DNA of 59,222 nt from Acidobacteriota bacterium (GTDB lineage: Bacteria; Acidobacteriota; Blastocatellia; Pyrinomonadales; Pyrinomonadaceae). Under the pieces are notes generated by a model. It saw only the letters and a list, made by a program, of their open reading frames with translations. It was not told where the DNA came from and did no database searches. Below are positions 1 to 8,318 of this stretch, piece by piece. Location: NCBI GenBank assembly GCA_003222975.1, contig QHXN01000063.1, forward strand, positions 1 through 59,222, written 5' to 3'. The translations under genes and the position numbers were made by a program. Position 1 is the stretch's first letter. Each line of letters opens with the position of its first letter.

Positions 1-137
1 CGCCCGCCAACTTCACCCGCGCCGACAGCGGTGGCTACTCCTTCGTCTTCAAGCAGCCCGAATCCGACGCCGAGACGGCGCTCTGCGAGGAGGCGCTCCT
101 CTGCTGCCCCGTCGAGGCCATCGGCAACGACGGCTAA
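1..137 (+). CDS. Ferredoxin, C-terminal fragment (gene cut by window start)
   Basis: An open frame enters at base 3 and stops at TAA 135-137, giving about 44 residues. The end reads ...CEEALLCCPVEAIGNDG. A lone cysteine followed by a Cys-Pro pair near the C-terminus is typical of small single-cluster bacterial ferredoxins, where the last Cys-Pro closes a [3Fe-4S] or [4Fe-4S] site. The earlier cysteines lie outside the window. The stop codon is followed within six bases by a 31-bp hairpin. Such a ferredoxin could serve the korAB or Nfn-like enzymes further along, but that link is inference. Family call is moderately sure; subtype is not. Confidence 0.6.
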   Translation, partial: PANFTRADSGGYSFVFKQPESDAETALCEEALLCCPVEAIGNDG

Positions 138-142
138 GCGGG

Positions 143-227
143 AAATGATGAATGCGGAGTGATGAGTGATGAATTGAAGAGACAGCTTGCCTTTCATTCA
201 TCACTCATCACTCCGCATTCATCATTT
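143..227. repeat. Long intergenic hairpin 1 (7-bp word type)
   Basis: Perfect 31-bp inverted repeat: left arm 143-173, right arm 197-227, 23-nt loop. The left arm is made of 7-bp words of the pattern GNNGART (GATGAAT, GCGGAGT, GATGAGT, GATGAAT). The loop starts TTGAAG and ends CTTTCA. It lies between the converging ferredoxin and Rieske genes, so it could terminate both. Confidence 0.9.
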
Positions 228-232
228 AATCT

Positions 233-589
233 TCAGACTCTTATCTTTATCCAGCCGTCTTCGACGACGACCTCGTAGGTCTCGACCGCTTCGGCAGCGT
301 GGTTGAGGCACGCGCCGGTGCGAAGGTCGAAGCGCCAGCCGTGCCAGTCGCACTCGACCGTATGGCCGCAGAGATTGCCGTCGGCGAGGGGCGCGCCCCT
401 GTGCGGGCAGAAGTTTTCGACGGCGTAGAAGTGGCCGCCCACGTTGTAGAGCGCGAGTTCCCTGCCGCCCTCCAGCTCGACCGCCGCGCCGCGCCCTTCG
501 GGCACGTCTTCGACGCGACCGACCGTGACGAGCTTGCCTTCGCGCGGGGGCCGCCTGGGGTTGGTGAAGCTTCGACCGAAGGGCTGCAT
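233..589 (-). CDS. Rieske [2Fe-2S] domain protein, single domain
   Basis: A 118-residue protein starting at ATG 589 (MQPFGRSF). A longer frame runs upstream to 814, but its extra residues are Arg-rich shadow sequence. The two Rieske ligand boxes are visible: CPHRGAP and CDWHGW, each giving one Cys and one His to a [2Fe-2S] cluster. Size and the CPHRGAPL form match stand-alone Rieske ferredoxins and the small subunit of nitrite reductase (NirD-like) rather than a cytochrome bc1 subunit, since no membrane anchor is present. It is likely a cytosolic electron carrier; the partner is not in view. It is transcribed divergently from the SIMPL gene, with about 220 bp between them. Confidence 0.85.
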   Translation of the reverse strand: MQPFGRSFTNPRRPPREGKLVTVGRVEDVPEGRGAAVELEGGRELALYNVGGHFYAVENFCPHRGAPLADGNLCGHTVECDWHGWRFDLRTGACLNHAAEAVETYEVVVEDGWIKIRV

Positions 590-813
590 GACCGTGCGGC
601 ATCGTAACAAAACGCGCGGGCGCGCGGCAATCCTCTCCGCCCCGGCGGCGGCGAACAATCCGCACACACGATCCCTCGGAGGAAACTCCTGCGACCGGCC
701 CCGCGCAAGTCTCAAGCGGCGCGTCCGTTCCCTGAGACGTAGAACGCTCTCCCGGTTTACTCTAAAATCCTTGCGCCCGTAGTGGCGAGGAAACTTAACG
801 AGGGAGTGAGGCA

Positions 814-1869
814 ATGATGAGAAAGAATTTGTTTGCGGCGCGCGCGGTCGTGGTCGCGCTGGCGCTCGCCTTCGCGGCGCAAGCGGCAGCGCAGCAGGGC
901 GCAGGGGCTAATAAAGAGATCACCATCGAAGGGCGTCTGGCGCGGACGGTCGAGGCGGGCGGTTGGCTGATCGTCGCGGAGTACGGCAAGTACCTGATCC
1001 TGAACTCGCGGCAGTACCAGTCCGAGCCTTGGTTCCGCGAGGGCGCGACCGTGCAGGCGACGGGCGAGGCCAGGCAGGATGCTGTGACGATCTACCAGGA
1101 GGGCATGCCGTTCCAGGCGCGCACGATGCGCGCGCGCGGGCGTCCGGCGTCCGGCGGCACTGAGGCGGGCGGCAATCAAGGCGGCACTCAGACCGGCGGC
1201 GCAATCGCGGTCGCCGGGCGCGGCGTGACGCGCGTGGTCGTGACGGGCGACGCCACCGTCCAGGCGCAGCCCGATACGGTCATCCTCTCCGTCGCAGTCG
1301 TCACGCAGAACGCGAGCGCGTCGGAGGCGCAGGCCGAGAACGCCTCCAAGACCGATTCGGTGGTGCGCGCCGTCAAGTCGGCTGCCGGCGCGGGCGCGGA
1401 GGTCAAGACGAGCGGCTACAGCGTGCAGCCGCAGTACGTTTACAAAGAGGGCGCGCCGCCCACGATCACGAGCTACGTCGTGCGCAACTCGGTCTCGGTG
1501 ACGACGGGCGAGATGGACAGGGCGGGCGCGATCATTGACGCCGCCTCGCGCGCGGGCGCGAACAGCATTGACGGCCTCTCGTTCACGCTGCGCCGCGACG
1601 AGCAGGTGCGCGGCCAGGCTCTGGCCGCCGCCACTCGCGTGGCCCTGGGCAAGGCGCGCGTCGTCGCCGACACTCTGGGCGGGCGCGTCGTCCGCGTCGT
1701 CGAGGTGCAGGAAGGCGGCGGCTTCGTGCGCCCGGTGCTCGGCAACCTCGGCGGTGTAGCGGTCAACCGCGCGGCGATGACAGCACAGACGCCGACGCCC
1801 GTCGAGTCGGGCGCGCTCGACATACGCGCCGAGGTGACGCTGGTCGTGGAGGTCGAGACGAGGGAGTGA
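814..1869 (+). CDS. Secreted SIMPL-domain (DUF541) protein
   Basis: 351 residues. The start at 814 has AGGGAG seven bases upstream; a second ATG follows directly. Residues 1-27 are a signal peptide (charged MMRKN, hydrophobic core, Ala-X-Ala before QQG). Residues 30-110 are a small beta-rich segment, then a Gly-rich linker. From about residue 136 the SIMPL/DUF541 domain begins (GVTRVVVTGDATV, then PDTVILSVAV) and runs to the end, with the usual pattern of long helices and strands. The family is periplasmic or outer-membrane associated and sometimes linked to oxidative stress, but its biochemical role is not established. The gene stands alone, followed by a long hairpin. Confidence 0.85.
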   Translation: MMRKNLFAARAVVVALALAFAAQAAAQQGAGANKEITIEGRLARTVEAGGWLIVAEYGKYLILNSRQYQSEPWFREGATVQATGEARQDAVTIYQEGMPFQARTMRARGRPASGGTEAGGNQGGTQTGGAIAVAGRGVTRVVVTGDATVQAQPDTVILSVAVVTQNASASEAQAENASKTDSVVRAVKSAAGAGAEVKTSGYSVQPQYVYKEGAPPTITSYVVRNSVSVTTGEMDRAGAIIDAASRAGANSIDGLSFTLRRDEQVRGQALAAATRVALGKARVVADTLGGRVVRVVEVQEGGGFVRPVLGNLGGVAVNRAAMTAQTPTPVESGALDIRAEVTLVVEVETRE

Positions 1870-1870
1870 A

Positions 1871-1960
1871 GGAAATGATGAATGCGGAATGATGAGTGAT
1901 GAATTTGAAGGCGCTCGTGCTTTGTCATTCATCATTCCGCATTCAGCGTTCATCATTTCC
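1871..1960. repeat. Long intergenic hairpin 2 (7-bp word type, unequal arms)
   Basis: The inverted repeat starts one base after the SIMPL stop. The outer GGAAATGATGA and the inner ATGCGGAATGATGA pair between arms, but the right arm has an extra segment of about 7 nt (ACGCTGA complement) between them. The copy has therefore gained or lost a whole word on one arm only. The loop has the family's GAAG...CTTTG apex. Confidence 0.85.
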
Positions 1961-1987
1961 TCTGCTGGTAATCTCGTCGCAGGCGAG

Positions 1988-1993
1988 TATAAT
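1988..1993 (+). promoter_or_regulatory. Possible -10 element for the CBS-domain gene
   Basis: A perfect TATAAT stands 129 bp before the CBS gene start, just past hairpin 2. I see no good -35 at 16-18 bp spacing, so this is a weak call based on a single hexamer in GC-rich DNA. Confidence 0.3.
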
Positions 1994-2121
1994 TAACTCC
2001 CAGTTCCCTTCGACGTAAAAATTTGAAGCCCGGCGACGCGCGCCAGCCGCGAGAGGTGTTTGACGCCTCGCGCCGCGTGCGCGCAAGCGCCGTCCGGGCG
2101 GAGACGTTTCGGGAGGAGAGG

Positions 2122-3012
2122 ATGTCGAGACACCGCGGCGACTGGGACGAAGACTTTTACGCGGGCGGGCCGCGCGCGCGGCGGCGCGAAGACGAGGGGC
2201 GCGGGGCCGGCTGGCGCTACGAGCACGACGAGCGCGACGCGGCGCGCGGCGGGCGCGGCTGGGGACTGCGCGGCGACTACGACACATACGTCGGCGGGCG
2301 CGGCGACTATTACCGCGACGAATACTACACGGGCCGGCGACTCGGCGGGCGCGACTTCCGAGACGAACAAGAATACGAGCGCATGCGCCGGCGCGAAGGC
2401 CATCCTCCTCCACCCCGCTACGAAGGCCCGCCGCCGCACGAAGGCGCGCGCAGGCCGCCGCGCGAAGACTACCGGCGCGGGCGGCGCGGGGCGGCGCGTT
2501 CGCACCTGCGCTGCCGCGACATTATGACGCGCGACGTGACCGTCGCCACGCGCACGACCACCCTCGAAGAGGTGGCGCGCATGATGCGCGACGAGGACAC
2601 GGGCGTCATCCCCGTCGTCGAGCCGGGCGAGACGGCGTCCGACTCGGTCACCGAAGTTCAAAAAGTCCCGGCGAGGTCTGTGAGCAACGGCAAGCTCGTC
2701 GGCCTCATCACCGACCGCGACATCGTCGTCCGCGCACTGGCCGAAGGGCGCGACGCGCGCGAGCTGCGCGCCGAAGAAGTGATGACGACAGACCTCCACG
2801 CCGTCCGCCCCAACGACCGCGTCATCGAGGCCATACAAAGGATGGGCGACCGGCAGGTGCGCCGCCTCCCCGTCGTTGACCGCGAGGGGAATCTGCGCGG
2901 CATCATCTCGATGGCCGACATCGCGCTCGAAACCGAGGCCGACCGCGAACTCGGCGAGGCGCTGGAAGAAATCTCCAGCGGCTCGTCGTTCTGGAGCAGA
3001 ATCTTTAGTTAA
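2122..3012 (+). CDS. CBS-pair protein with Arg/Gly/Tyr/Asp-rich N-terminus
   Basis: 296 residues from ATG 2122, chosen because GGGAGGAGAGG stands directly before it; an upstream in-frame ATG at 2023 lacks such a site. Residues 1-125 are low complexity, rich in Arg, Gly, Tyr and Asp with RGG/RGDY-like steps, and are probably disordered. Two CBS motifs follow: the first from about residue 130 (CRDIMTRDVTV), with a TDRDIVVRAL segment, and the second from about 217 (EEVMTTDLHAVRPNDRV), with MADIALE. CBS pairs bind adenine nucleotides and often regulate a fused or partner protein. Here no catalytic domain is attached. It precedes hsp20 and lon, so a stress-sensing role is possible but unproven. 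Confidence 0.85.
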   Translation: MSRHRGDWDEDFYAGGPRARRREDEGRGAGWRYEHDERDAARGGRGWGLRGDYDTYVGGRGDYYRDEYYTGRRLGGRDFRDEQEYERMRRREGHPPPPRYEGPPPHEGARRPPREDYRRGRRGAARSHLRCRDIMTRDVTVATRTTTLEEVARMMRDEDTGVIPVVEPGETASDSVTEVQKVPARSVSNGKLVGLITDRDIVVRALAEGRDARELRAEEVMTTDLHAVRPNDRVIEAIQRMGDRQVRRLPVVDREGNLRGIISMADIALETEADRELGEALEEISSGSSFWSRIFS

Positions 3013-3092
3013 TGATGAATGCGGAATGATGAATGATGAATTGAAGGCAGTTGGTTTTCATTCATCATTCCGCATTCATCATTCATCATCTC
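3011..3092. repeat. Long intergenic hairpin 3 (7-bp word type)
   Basis: The left arm begins inside the CBS stop codon and the right arm ends near 3090. The central stem is about 25 bp (ATGATGAATGCGGAATGATG core) with offset word copies at the base. It ends five bases before the Hsp20 start, so it would occupy the ribosome-loading region of any read-through transcript. Confidence 0.85.
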
Positions 3093-3096
3093 TTTT

Positions 3097-3468
3097 ATGG
3101 CTCGCTCAATCGAACGATACTTGCGGATGATGCCGAAGGCGCGCGGGGTGCGCTGCGTCGAGCACTTCTGGTATCCGGCGGCGGACGTGCACCGGACGCG
3201 CGACGGCTGGGTCGTGAAGGTCGAGCTGGCGGGCGTCGCGCCCGACGAGTTGGAGCTGCGCATCGAGGGCGACACGCTGCGCGTCGTCGGCTGCCGCCGC
3301 GACGAGGTGCTGAGCGAGTCCGTCTCCTGCCACCAGCTCGAAATCACCTACAGCCGCTTCGAGAAGACCATACGCTTCCCCTGCCCCATCGAGGGCGCGT
3401 CAATCGAGCGGCGCTACAAGGACGGGCTGCTCGTCCTCCGCCTGAAGAGCCAGGAAGAGTGCGACTGA
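3097..3468 (+). CDS. Small heat shock protein, Hsp20/alpha-crystallin family
   Basis: 123 residues, short for the family because the N-terminal arm is brief. Residues 28-115 form the alpha-crystallin domain: PAADVHRTRDGWVVKVELAGV opens it, followed by the DELELRIEGDTLRVVG strands. The usual closing GXLXVXXPK block appears as DGLLVLRLKS. It is an ATP-independent holdase that keeps unfolding proteins soluble. The next gene is lon, 57 bp downstream, which fits a shared proteostasis unit. There is no clear ribosome site; the start is preceded by CATCTCTTTT, the end of the hairpin region. Confidence 0.88.
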   Translation: MARSIERYLRMMPKARGVRCVEHFWYPAADVHRTRDGWVVKVELAGVAPDELELRIEGDTLRVVGCRRDEVLSESVSCHQLEITYSRFEKTIRFPCPIEGASIERRYKDGLLVLRLKSQEECD

Positions 3469-3525
3469 AAAAGTGGCCGCGGCGGAGGCGGCCATTTCAA
3501 ATTTGACGAGGACGATCATTCGCGT

Positions 3526-6195
3526 ATGGCCGAGAAGAGAACGAAGGACAGCACGGCGCGTGACGCTTCCGGGCGACCGAGGCCGGACGCGGGTTCGCAG
3601 ACGCCGGACGCGCAAGAGAGCACAGGCGCGCCGCCCGCCCGGCAGCAGCAGGGCGCGAGCCGGCAGTCAAACTCGACTCCGCAGCAGGGCGCGCTCGACG
3701 CCGCGCGCCCCTTAGAGCCGGAGTCTGCGCAGATCGTCGGGGAGATGGCCGAAGCGGCGGCGGGCGGCGCGGAGGTCTTCGAGATCGCCGTGCTCCCCTT
3801 GCAGCAGACGACGCTCTTTCCGGGCACGGTCATCCCGCTCGCCGCCGGAAGGCCCCGCTCGGTCGCCGCGGTCGAGGCGGCGCTCTCCACCGAAGAGAAA
3901 CTTCTCGCCTGCGTCACCGTGCGCGAGGGGCGCGGCGGCCCCGAAGGCGAGGCCACGCCGCCCGCAGACCTCTACGAGGTCGGCACGCTCGTCATGATTA
4001 AGCGCATGATGCGCAGCGACGAGGGGCTTCAACTCATCGTCCACGGGACGGAGCGCGTGCGCGTCGTCAAGTGGATGCAGACAGACCCGCACATACGCGC
4101 GCGCGTCCGCATCTTGCCTCCGCCCGTCAAACGCGACGACGAGACCGTGGAGGCGCTGTTCCGCAACGTGCAGGCGCTCAACCAGCGCGTGCTTGCGATG
4201 CTGCCGGAAGTCCCGCCCGAAATCCGCACGGCGGTGCTCTCGTCGAACGACCCCACGCAGCTTACCTACTTCCTCGCCTCCATCCTCAACCTCGGCGTCG
4301 AGCAGGAGCAGCAGATGCTCGAAGCCGACACCGTGGACGAGCTTTTGCAGATCGCCTACGCGCGCCTGACGCGCGAGGTCGAGATCATGGAGCTGCGCAC
4401 GAAGATCGCCGCCGAGGCGCAGGGCGAGATGTCGAAGGCGCAGCGCGACTACTTCCTGCGCCAGCAGATGAAGGCCATCCAGAAGGAACTGGGCGAGGAC
4501 GAGGGCGGCGAGCGCGCCGAGGCCGAGCTGCTGCGCGAGCGCCTGGAACGGGCGGCGCTGCCCGACGAAGTCCGCAAGGAGGCCGAGCGCGAGTTGAAGC
4601 GCCTCGAACGACTCCCGCAGGCCGCGCCCGACTACCATGTCATCCGAACCTGGCTCGAATTCATCCTTGAGCTGCCGTGGCTCAAGTCTTCCGAGGACAA
4701 GCTCGACCTCGCGGAGGCGCGGCGGATATTAGACGAAGACCACTACGGCCTCGAAGAGATCAAGGAGCGCATCCTCGAATTCCTCGCCGTCGTCAAGCTC
4801 AGGCGCGACTCGAAGAGTCCGATCCTTTGCTTCGTCGGCCCGCCCGGCGTCGGCAAGACTTCCTTGGGACGCTCCATCGCGCGCGCGCTCGGACGCGAGT
4901 TCGAGCGCCTCTCCTTAGGCGGCGTGCGCGACGAGGCGGAGCTGCGCGGCCACCGCCGCACCTACATCGGCGCGATGCCCGGTCGCATCATCCAGAGCCT
5001 ACGCCGCGCCGGAGTCAACAATCCCGTGATGATGCTCGACGAGATAGACAAGCTCGGCATGGACTACCGCGGCGACCCGACCGCCGCGCTCCTTGAGATA
5101 CTCGACCCGCAGCAGAACAACACCTTCATTGACCACTACCTCGACCTGCCGTTCGACCTCTCGAAAGTCTTCTTCATCGCGACGGCGAACCAACTGGGGC
5201 CGATTCCCGCCCCCTTGCGCGACCGCATGGAGATCATCTACCTCGCGGGCTACAGCGACCAGGAGAAGCTGCACATCGCGCGGCAATACCTCGTCCCGCG
5301 CCAGACGCGCGAGAACGGCCTGCGTGAAGACCAGCTCGAAATCACCGACGACGCGCTGATGCATATCGCCGCGCGCTACACGCGCGAGGCGGGCGTGCGG
5401 CAGTTGGAGCGCACGGTGGGCCGCGTCGCGCGCAAGGCCGCGCTGCGCGTCGCGCAGGGGCAGGCCGAACACGTGCGCGTTGACGCCGCCGACATCAAGG
5501 AGTTGCTCGGCGCGCCGCGTTTCTACCCCGAAGAGGCGCGCAAGGATATGCCCACGGGCGTCGCCACCGGCATGGCCTGGACGGAGGCGGGCGGCCAGCT
5601 CCTCTTCATCGAGGCGACGCTCCTGCCCGGCAGCTCCGGCCTCACGATGACGGGGCAGCTCGGCGAGGTGATGCAGGAGTCGGCGCGCGCGGCGCGCTCT
5701 TATCTGTGGTCGCACGCCGCGGAGTTCGGCATAGACGCGCAGATGTTCAAGAACTACGGCGAGCACATACACGTCCCCGCGGGCGCGATCCCGAAGGACG
5801 GCCCTTCGGCGGGCGTGGCGATCACGTCGGCGCTCGCCTCTCTGATGACGGGACGGCGCGTGCGTAACGACACGGCGATGACGGGCGAGATAACTCTTTC
5901 GGGACTCGTCTTCCCCGTCGGCGGCATCAAGGAGAAGGTCATGGCGGCGCACCGCGCGGGCCTGCGCCGCGTCGTGCTGCCGGCGCGCAACGAGCCGGAC
6001 ACCGAAGACATCCCCGAAGACGTGCGGCGCGAGCTTGACTTCGTCTATGTCAGCCGCATCGGCGAGGCACTCGACCAGACGCTCGAAAAGCTCGTCGCCC
6101 AGACTCCGCCGCCGCCCGACCCGAAGGCCGAAGAGGGGCGTGGCCCGCAGCAGCAGCAGACCGAGCCGGAGCCTGTGCGCGCTCGCGGTCGTTAA
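3526..6195 (+). CDS. lon: ATP-dependent Lon protease (LonA type)
   Basis: 889 residues, longer than the usual ~800 because residues 1-80 are a low-complexity Pro/Gln/Ser/Ala-rich extension. The substrate-binding LON domain starts near 85 (VLPLQQTTLFPG). A helical region follows, with the QRDYFLRQQMKAIQKELG signature. The AAA+ module has Walker A GPPGVGKTS near 440 and Walker B MMLDEIDKLG. The protease domain ends with catalytic Ser in KDGPSAGVA (about 757) and catalytic Lys in GGIKEKVMAAHR (about 800). The soluble enzyme degrades damaged and regulatory proteins. Its neighbours are hsp20 upstream and an antiporter downstream, and it is followed by an imperfect hairpin with a T-run. Confidence 0.97.
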   Translation: MAEKRTKDSTARDASGRPRPDAGSQTPDAQESTGAPPARQQQGASRQSNSTPQQGALDAARPLEPESAQIVGEMAEAAAGGAEVFEIAVLPLQQTTLFPGTVIPLAAGRPRSVAAVEAALSTEEKLLACVTVREGRGGPEGEATPPADLYEVGTLVMIKRMMRSDEGLQLIVHGTERVRVVKWMQTDPHIRARVRILPPPVKRDDETVEALFRNVQALNQRVLAMLPEVPPEIRTAVLSSNDPTQLTYFLASILNLGVEQEQQMLEADTVDELLQIAYARLTREVEIMELRTKIAAEAQGEMSKAQRDYFLRQQMKAIQKELGEDEGGERAEAELLRERLERAALPDEVRKEAERELKRLERLPQAAPDYHVIRTWLEFILELPWLKSSEDKLDLAEARRILDEDHYGLEEIKERILEFLAVVKLRRDSKSPILCFVGPPGVGKTSLGRSIARALGREFERLSLGGVRDEAELRGHRRTYIGAMPGRIIQSLRRAGVNNPVMMLDEIDKLGMDYRGDPTAALLEILDPQQNNTFIDHYLDLPFDLSKVFFIATANQLGPIPAPLRDRMEIIYLAGYSDQEKLHIARQYLVPRQTRENGLREDQLEITDDALMHIAARYTREAGVRQLERTVGRVARKAALRVAQGQAEHVRVDAADIKELLGAPRFYPEEARKDMPTGVATGMAWTEAGGQLLFIEATLLPGSSGLTMTGQLGEVMQESARAARSYLWSHAAEFGIDAQMFKNYGEHIHVPAGAIPKDGPSAGVAITSALASLMTGRRVRNDTAMTGEITLSGLVFPVGGIKEKVMAAHRAGLRRVVLPARNEPDTEDIPEDVRRELDFVYVSRIGEALDQTLEKLVAQTPPPPDPKAEEGRGPQQQQTEPEPVRARGR

Positions 6196-6220
6196 AGTTT
6201 CGGATGGGGAAGAAACACTC

Positions 6221-6308
6221 GACCGCGAAGGGCGCGGGGAAGGCGCGAAGGACGCAGAGACTTCTTCGCGCCCTTCGCGTCTGCGCCGCGTTCTTTGCGG
6301 TCAGCTTT
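6221..6308 (+). terminator. Imperfect long hairpin with T-tract after lon
   Basis: The left arm begins GACCGCGAAGG and the right arm ends TTCTTTGCGGTC (6291-6302), followed by AGCTTTTTT. Words such as GCGAAGG recur in the left arm. Pairing is good at the base and patchy inside. The T-run makes this the most terminator-like member of the hairpin family on the plus strand. Confidence 0.6.
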
Positions 6309-6357
6309 TTTGCCCCGGCGCTCGACACGCGCGGCGCGGGACGAGGGCGCGGCGTAC

Positions 6358-7629
6358 ATGCTTGATCCCCTGGCGCTCGTCTCGGTCGCCGTGATGCTTC
6401 TGGTCGCGAAGCTGGGCGGCGGGCTGTTCGAGAAGTTCAGACAGCCCGCGGTGCTCGGTGAGCTGACGGGCGGCATACTCCTGGGCGCGCTCTCGCTCTT
6501 CGGAGTGGCGTGGGTGGACGGGCTGCGCGGGGACGCGGTCGTCGCGGCGCTCGCCGAGATAGGCGTCATCATTCTTCTGTTCGAGGTGGGGCTGGAATCG
6601 AACGCGGGCGAGATGCTGGCGGTCGGGTGGTCTTCGCTGCTCGTCTCGACGCTCGGCGTCGCCGCGACGTTCGCCCTGGGCTGGGGCGCTTCCGCGCTCT
6701 TCCTCCACGGCGCGCACGCGCTCGTGCACGTCTTCGTCGCCGCCATGCTGTGCTCGACGAGCGTCGGCATCACGGCGCGCGTGCTGCGCGACATCGGACG
6801 ACTCCAGACGCGCGAGGCGCGCATCATCCTCGGCGCGGCGGTCATTGACGACGTGATGGGGCTGCTCATACTGGCCGTGGTCGCGGGCGCGATCCGCGCC
6901 GCCGCCGCGGGGCAGACGCTCGCGCTCGCGGACGTGGGACTCATCGCGCTGAAGGCGGTCGCCTTCCTCGCCGGCGCTCTCCTCGCGGGGCAGTACGTCG
7001 TGCCGCACCTGTTCCGCGGCGCGGGCCGTCTGGAAAGTCGGGGCGCGCTCGTCGCGTTGGCCGTCGCGTTCTGCTTCCTGCTCGCGTGGGCGGCGTCGCT
7101 CGTCGGGCTGGCCCCGATCATCGGCGCGTTCGCCGCGGGGCTTGTGCTCGACGAGGTGCACTTCGAATCGTTCGCGCGGCGCGGCGAGCAGACGTTGACG
7201 GCGCTGCTCGCGCCCGTGAGTGCGCTGCTCGTGCCTGTCTTCTTCGTGCTGACGGGTTTGAGGGTTGACCTGCGCGCGTTCGGTCGCGTCGGGGTGATTG
7301 GGTTCGCGCTGCTGCTGACGGCGGCTGCCGTCGCCGGCAAGCTGGCATGCTCGCTCGGCGTCACGGGGCGCGGCACGAACCGCCTGGCCGTCGGGCTGGG
7401 GATGATCCCGCGCGGCGAGGTCAGCCTGATCTTCGCGGGCCTCGGCGCGACGCTCGCGCTGCCGACTCAAGGGGGCGCGGAAGCGCCCGTGGTCAACGCG
7501 GCCACGTTCGGCGCGGTCGTCATCATGGTCGTCGTCACGACGCTCGTCACGCCGCCCGCGCTCAAGTGGGCGCTCAGGCGCGAGCCGCGGGGTGAAACGA
7601 TGAAGTCGGAACGCGGAACGATGAACTGA
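6358..7629 (+). CDS. Cation:proton antiporter, CPA2/KefB-type membrane protein
   Basis: 423 residues from ATG 6358 (MLDPLALVSVAVMLLV). The in-frame ATG at 6295 would add Arg-rich sequence from the upstream hairpin and is not preferred. About twelve hydrophobic segments span the protein. Family markers include QPAVLGELTGGILLG in the first repeat, VIDDVMGLL (the paired-acid region of the ion site) and GMIPRGEVSLI in the last helices. There is no TrkA-N or RCK domain, so this is a bare exchanger moving Na+ or K+ against H+; the ion cannot be told. The C-terminal tail RGETMKSERGTMN is encoded by the left arm of the next hairpin, so those residues are probably not native. Confidence 0.88.
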   Translation: MLDPLALVSVAVMLLVAKLGGGLFEKFRQPAVLGELTGGILLGALSLFGVAWVDGLRGDAVVAALAEIGVIILLFEVGLESNAGEMLAVGWSSLLVSTLGVAATFALGWGASALFLHGAHALVHVFVAAMLCSTSVGITARVLRDIGRLQTREARIILGAAVIDDVMGLLILAVVAGAIRAAAAGQTLALADVGLIALKAVAFLAGALLAGQYVVPHLFRGAGRLESRGALVALAVAFCFLLAWAASLVGLAPIIGAFAAGLVLDEVHFESFARRGEQTLTALLAPVSALLVPVFFVLTGLRVDLRAFGRVGVIGFALLLTAAAVAGKLACSLGVTGRGTNRLAVGLGMIPRGEVSLIFAGLGATLALPTQGGAEAPVVNAATFGAVVIMVVVTTLVTPPALKWALRREPRGETMKSERGTMN

Positions 7630-7677
7630 AGACGAGAGGCTTTCAGTTCATCGCCGCAGCGTTCATACTTCCGCGTT
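7595..7677. repeat. Long hairpin 5 (GAACNNN 7-bp words) overlapping the antiporter stop
   Basis: The left arm reads as 7-bp words GAAGTCG, GAACGCG, GAACGAT, GAACTGA; the right arm is their complement with some drift (GAAGT..GAAC and CGATGAACTGAA pair). The loop has the AAGAC...GGCTTTC apex. The antiporter stop codon TGA (7627-7629) lies inside the left arm. Confidence 0.85.
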
Positions 7678-7694
7678 TGATTCGGAGGGGAGAC

Positions 7695-8015
7695 ATGGCA
7701 ACCAGCAAGAAGGCGCAGAGCAGGGCGGGCGTCCCGGCGCGGCGGCGCGGGCAGGAGATGGGCGACGAGCGGACTCGGAAGGATAAGACGCTCGAAGCAG
7801 GGGAGCAGACCCCGGCGGCGCGGGGACGGCGCAAAAGCGCCAGCAAGTTCTTCGCCGACGACTCTTCGCAGACGACGGGAAGCCGCGGCGAAGCGCCGCG
7901 CGACAACAGCCCTTCAGTTCCCGCCGCCGTGCCCACCGGCGAGAAGCTCGGCGAGTCGGGCGGAGAACGAAATTTCAAGGCGGGGCAGAAGGTGGCAGGC
8001 AAGAAGCGTAGATGA
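7695..8015 (+). CDS. Small basic, probably disordered protein
   Basis: 106 residues from ATG 7695, with GGAGGGGAG just upstream, a strong ribosome site. The composition is dominated by Lys, Arg, Ala, Gly, Ser and Glu, with no hydrophobic core, signal peptide or membrane segment. Short hydrophobic islands occur only at KFFADDSS and near GERNFKAGQ. It resembles the small charged, intrinsically disordered proteins common in GC-rich soil bacteria. No function can be assigned. The good ribosome site argues that it is a real gene. It is followed by two hairpins in the convergent gap before the next gene. Confidence 0.6.
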   Translation: MATSKKAQSRAGVPARRRGQEMGDERTRKDKTLEAGEQTPAARGRRKSASKFFADDSSQTTGSRGEAPRDNSPSVPAAVPTGEKLGESGGERNFKAGQKVAGKKRR

Positions 8016-8044
8016 GCGGACAGGGAGCGAGATAAACGGAGAGA

Positions 8045-8091
8045 CTTCGGAGTAGAGAGACCACACCCGCGGTGGTCTCTCTACTCCGAAG
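8045..8091. terminator. Perfect 20-bp hairpin in convergent gap
   Basis: Left arm 8045-8064 and right arm 8072-8091 are exact complements (CTTCGGAGTAGAGAGACCAC), with a 7-nt loop. It differs from the 7-bp/8-bp word family in having a short loop and no internal repeats. It lies 30 bp after the small basic protein gene and could terminate it. Confidence 0.7.
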
Positions 8092-8144
8092 CGTGCCGGC
8101 TCTATTTCATGTGATCCATGTTTGTCGCCTTCAAAAAAAAGAAA

Positions 8145-8173
8145 GGGGTCAGGCCCCCCCATGGCCTGACCCC
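8145..8173. repeat. REP-like palindrome with GGGGTCAGGCC arms
   Basis: Arms 8145-8155 and 8163-8173 are exact complements around a 7-nt loop, preceded by an A-rich run. GGGGTCAGGCC palindromes are a familiar repeat in many bacterial genomes and are often tied to REP-associated transposases; no such transposase is in this window. The rest of 8016-8318 shows no gene. Confidence 0.65.
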
Positions 8174-8318
8174 GACGGCCACTTGCGTGGCCTGCCCCAA
8201 AGTTTCACTTGTTCTCAGAAGGAACGCCCGTTAACTGAGTCCATAGTAACCCCGCCGCCGACCCGCTTGGTTGCAATCGTGTTGCGTCTCGATGACGAGT
8301 TCGCGACGGGCGATTTTT

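Noticed and set aside
757..1956. Long minus-strand open frame opposite the SIMPL gene
   Set aside because: His/Arg/Ala-rich antisense shadow of a well-supported secreted protein; no start signal and it runs through a hairpin.
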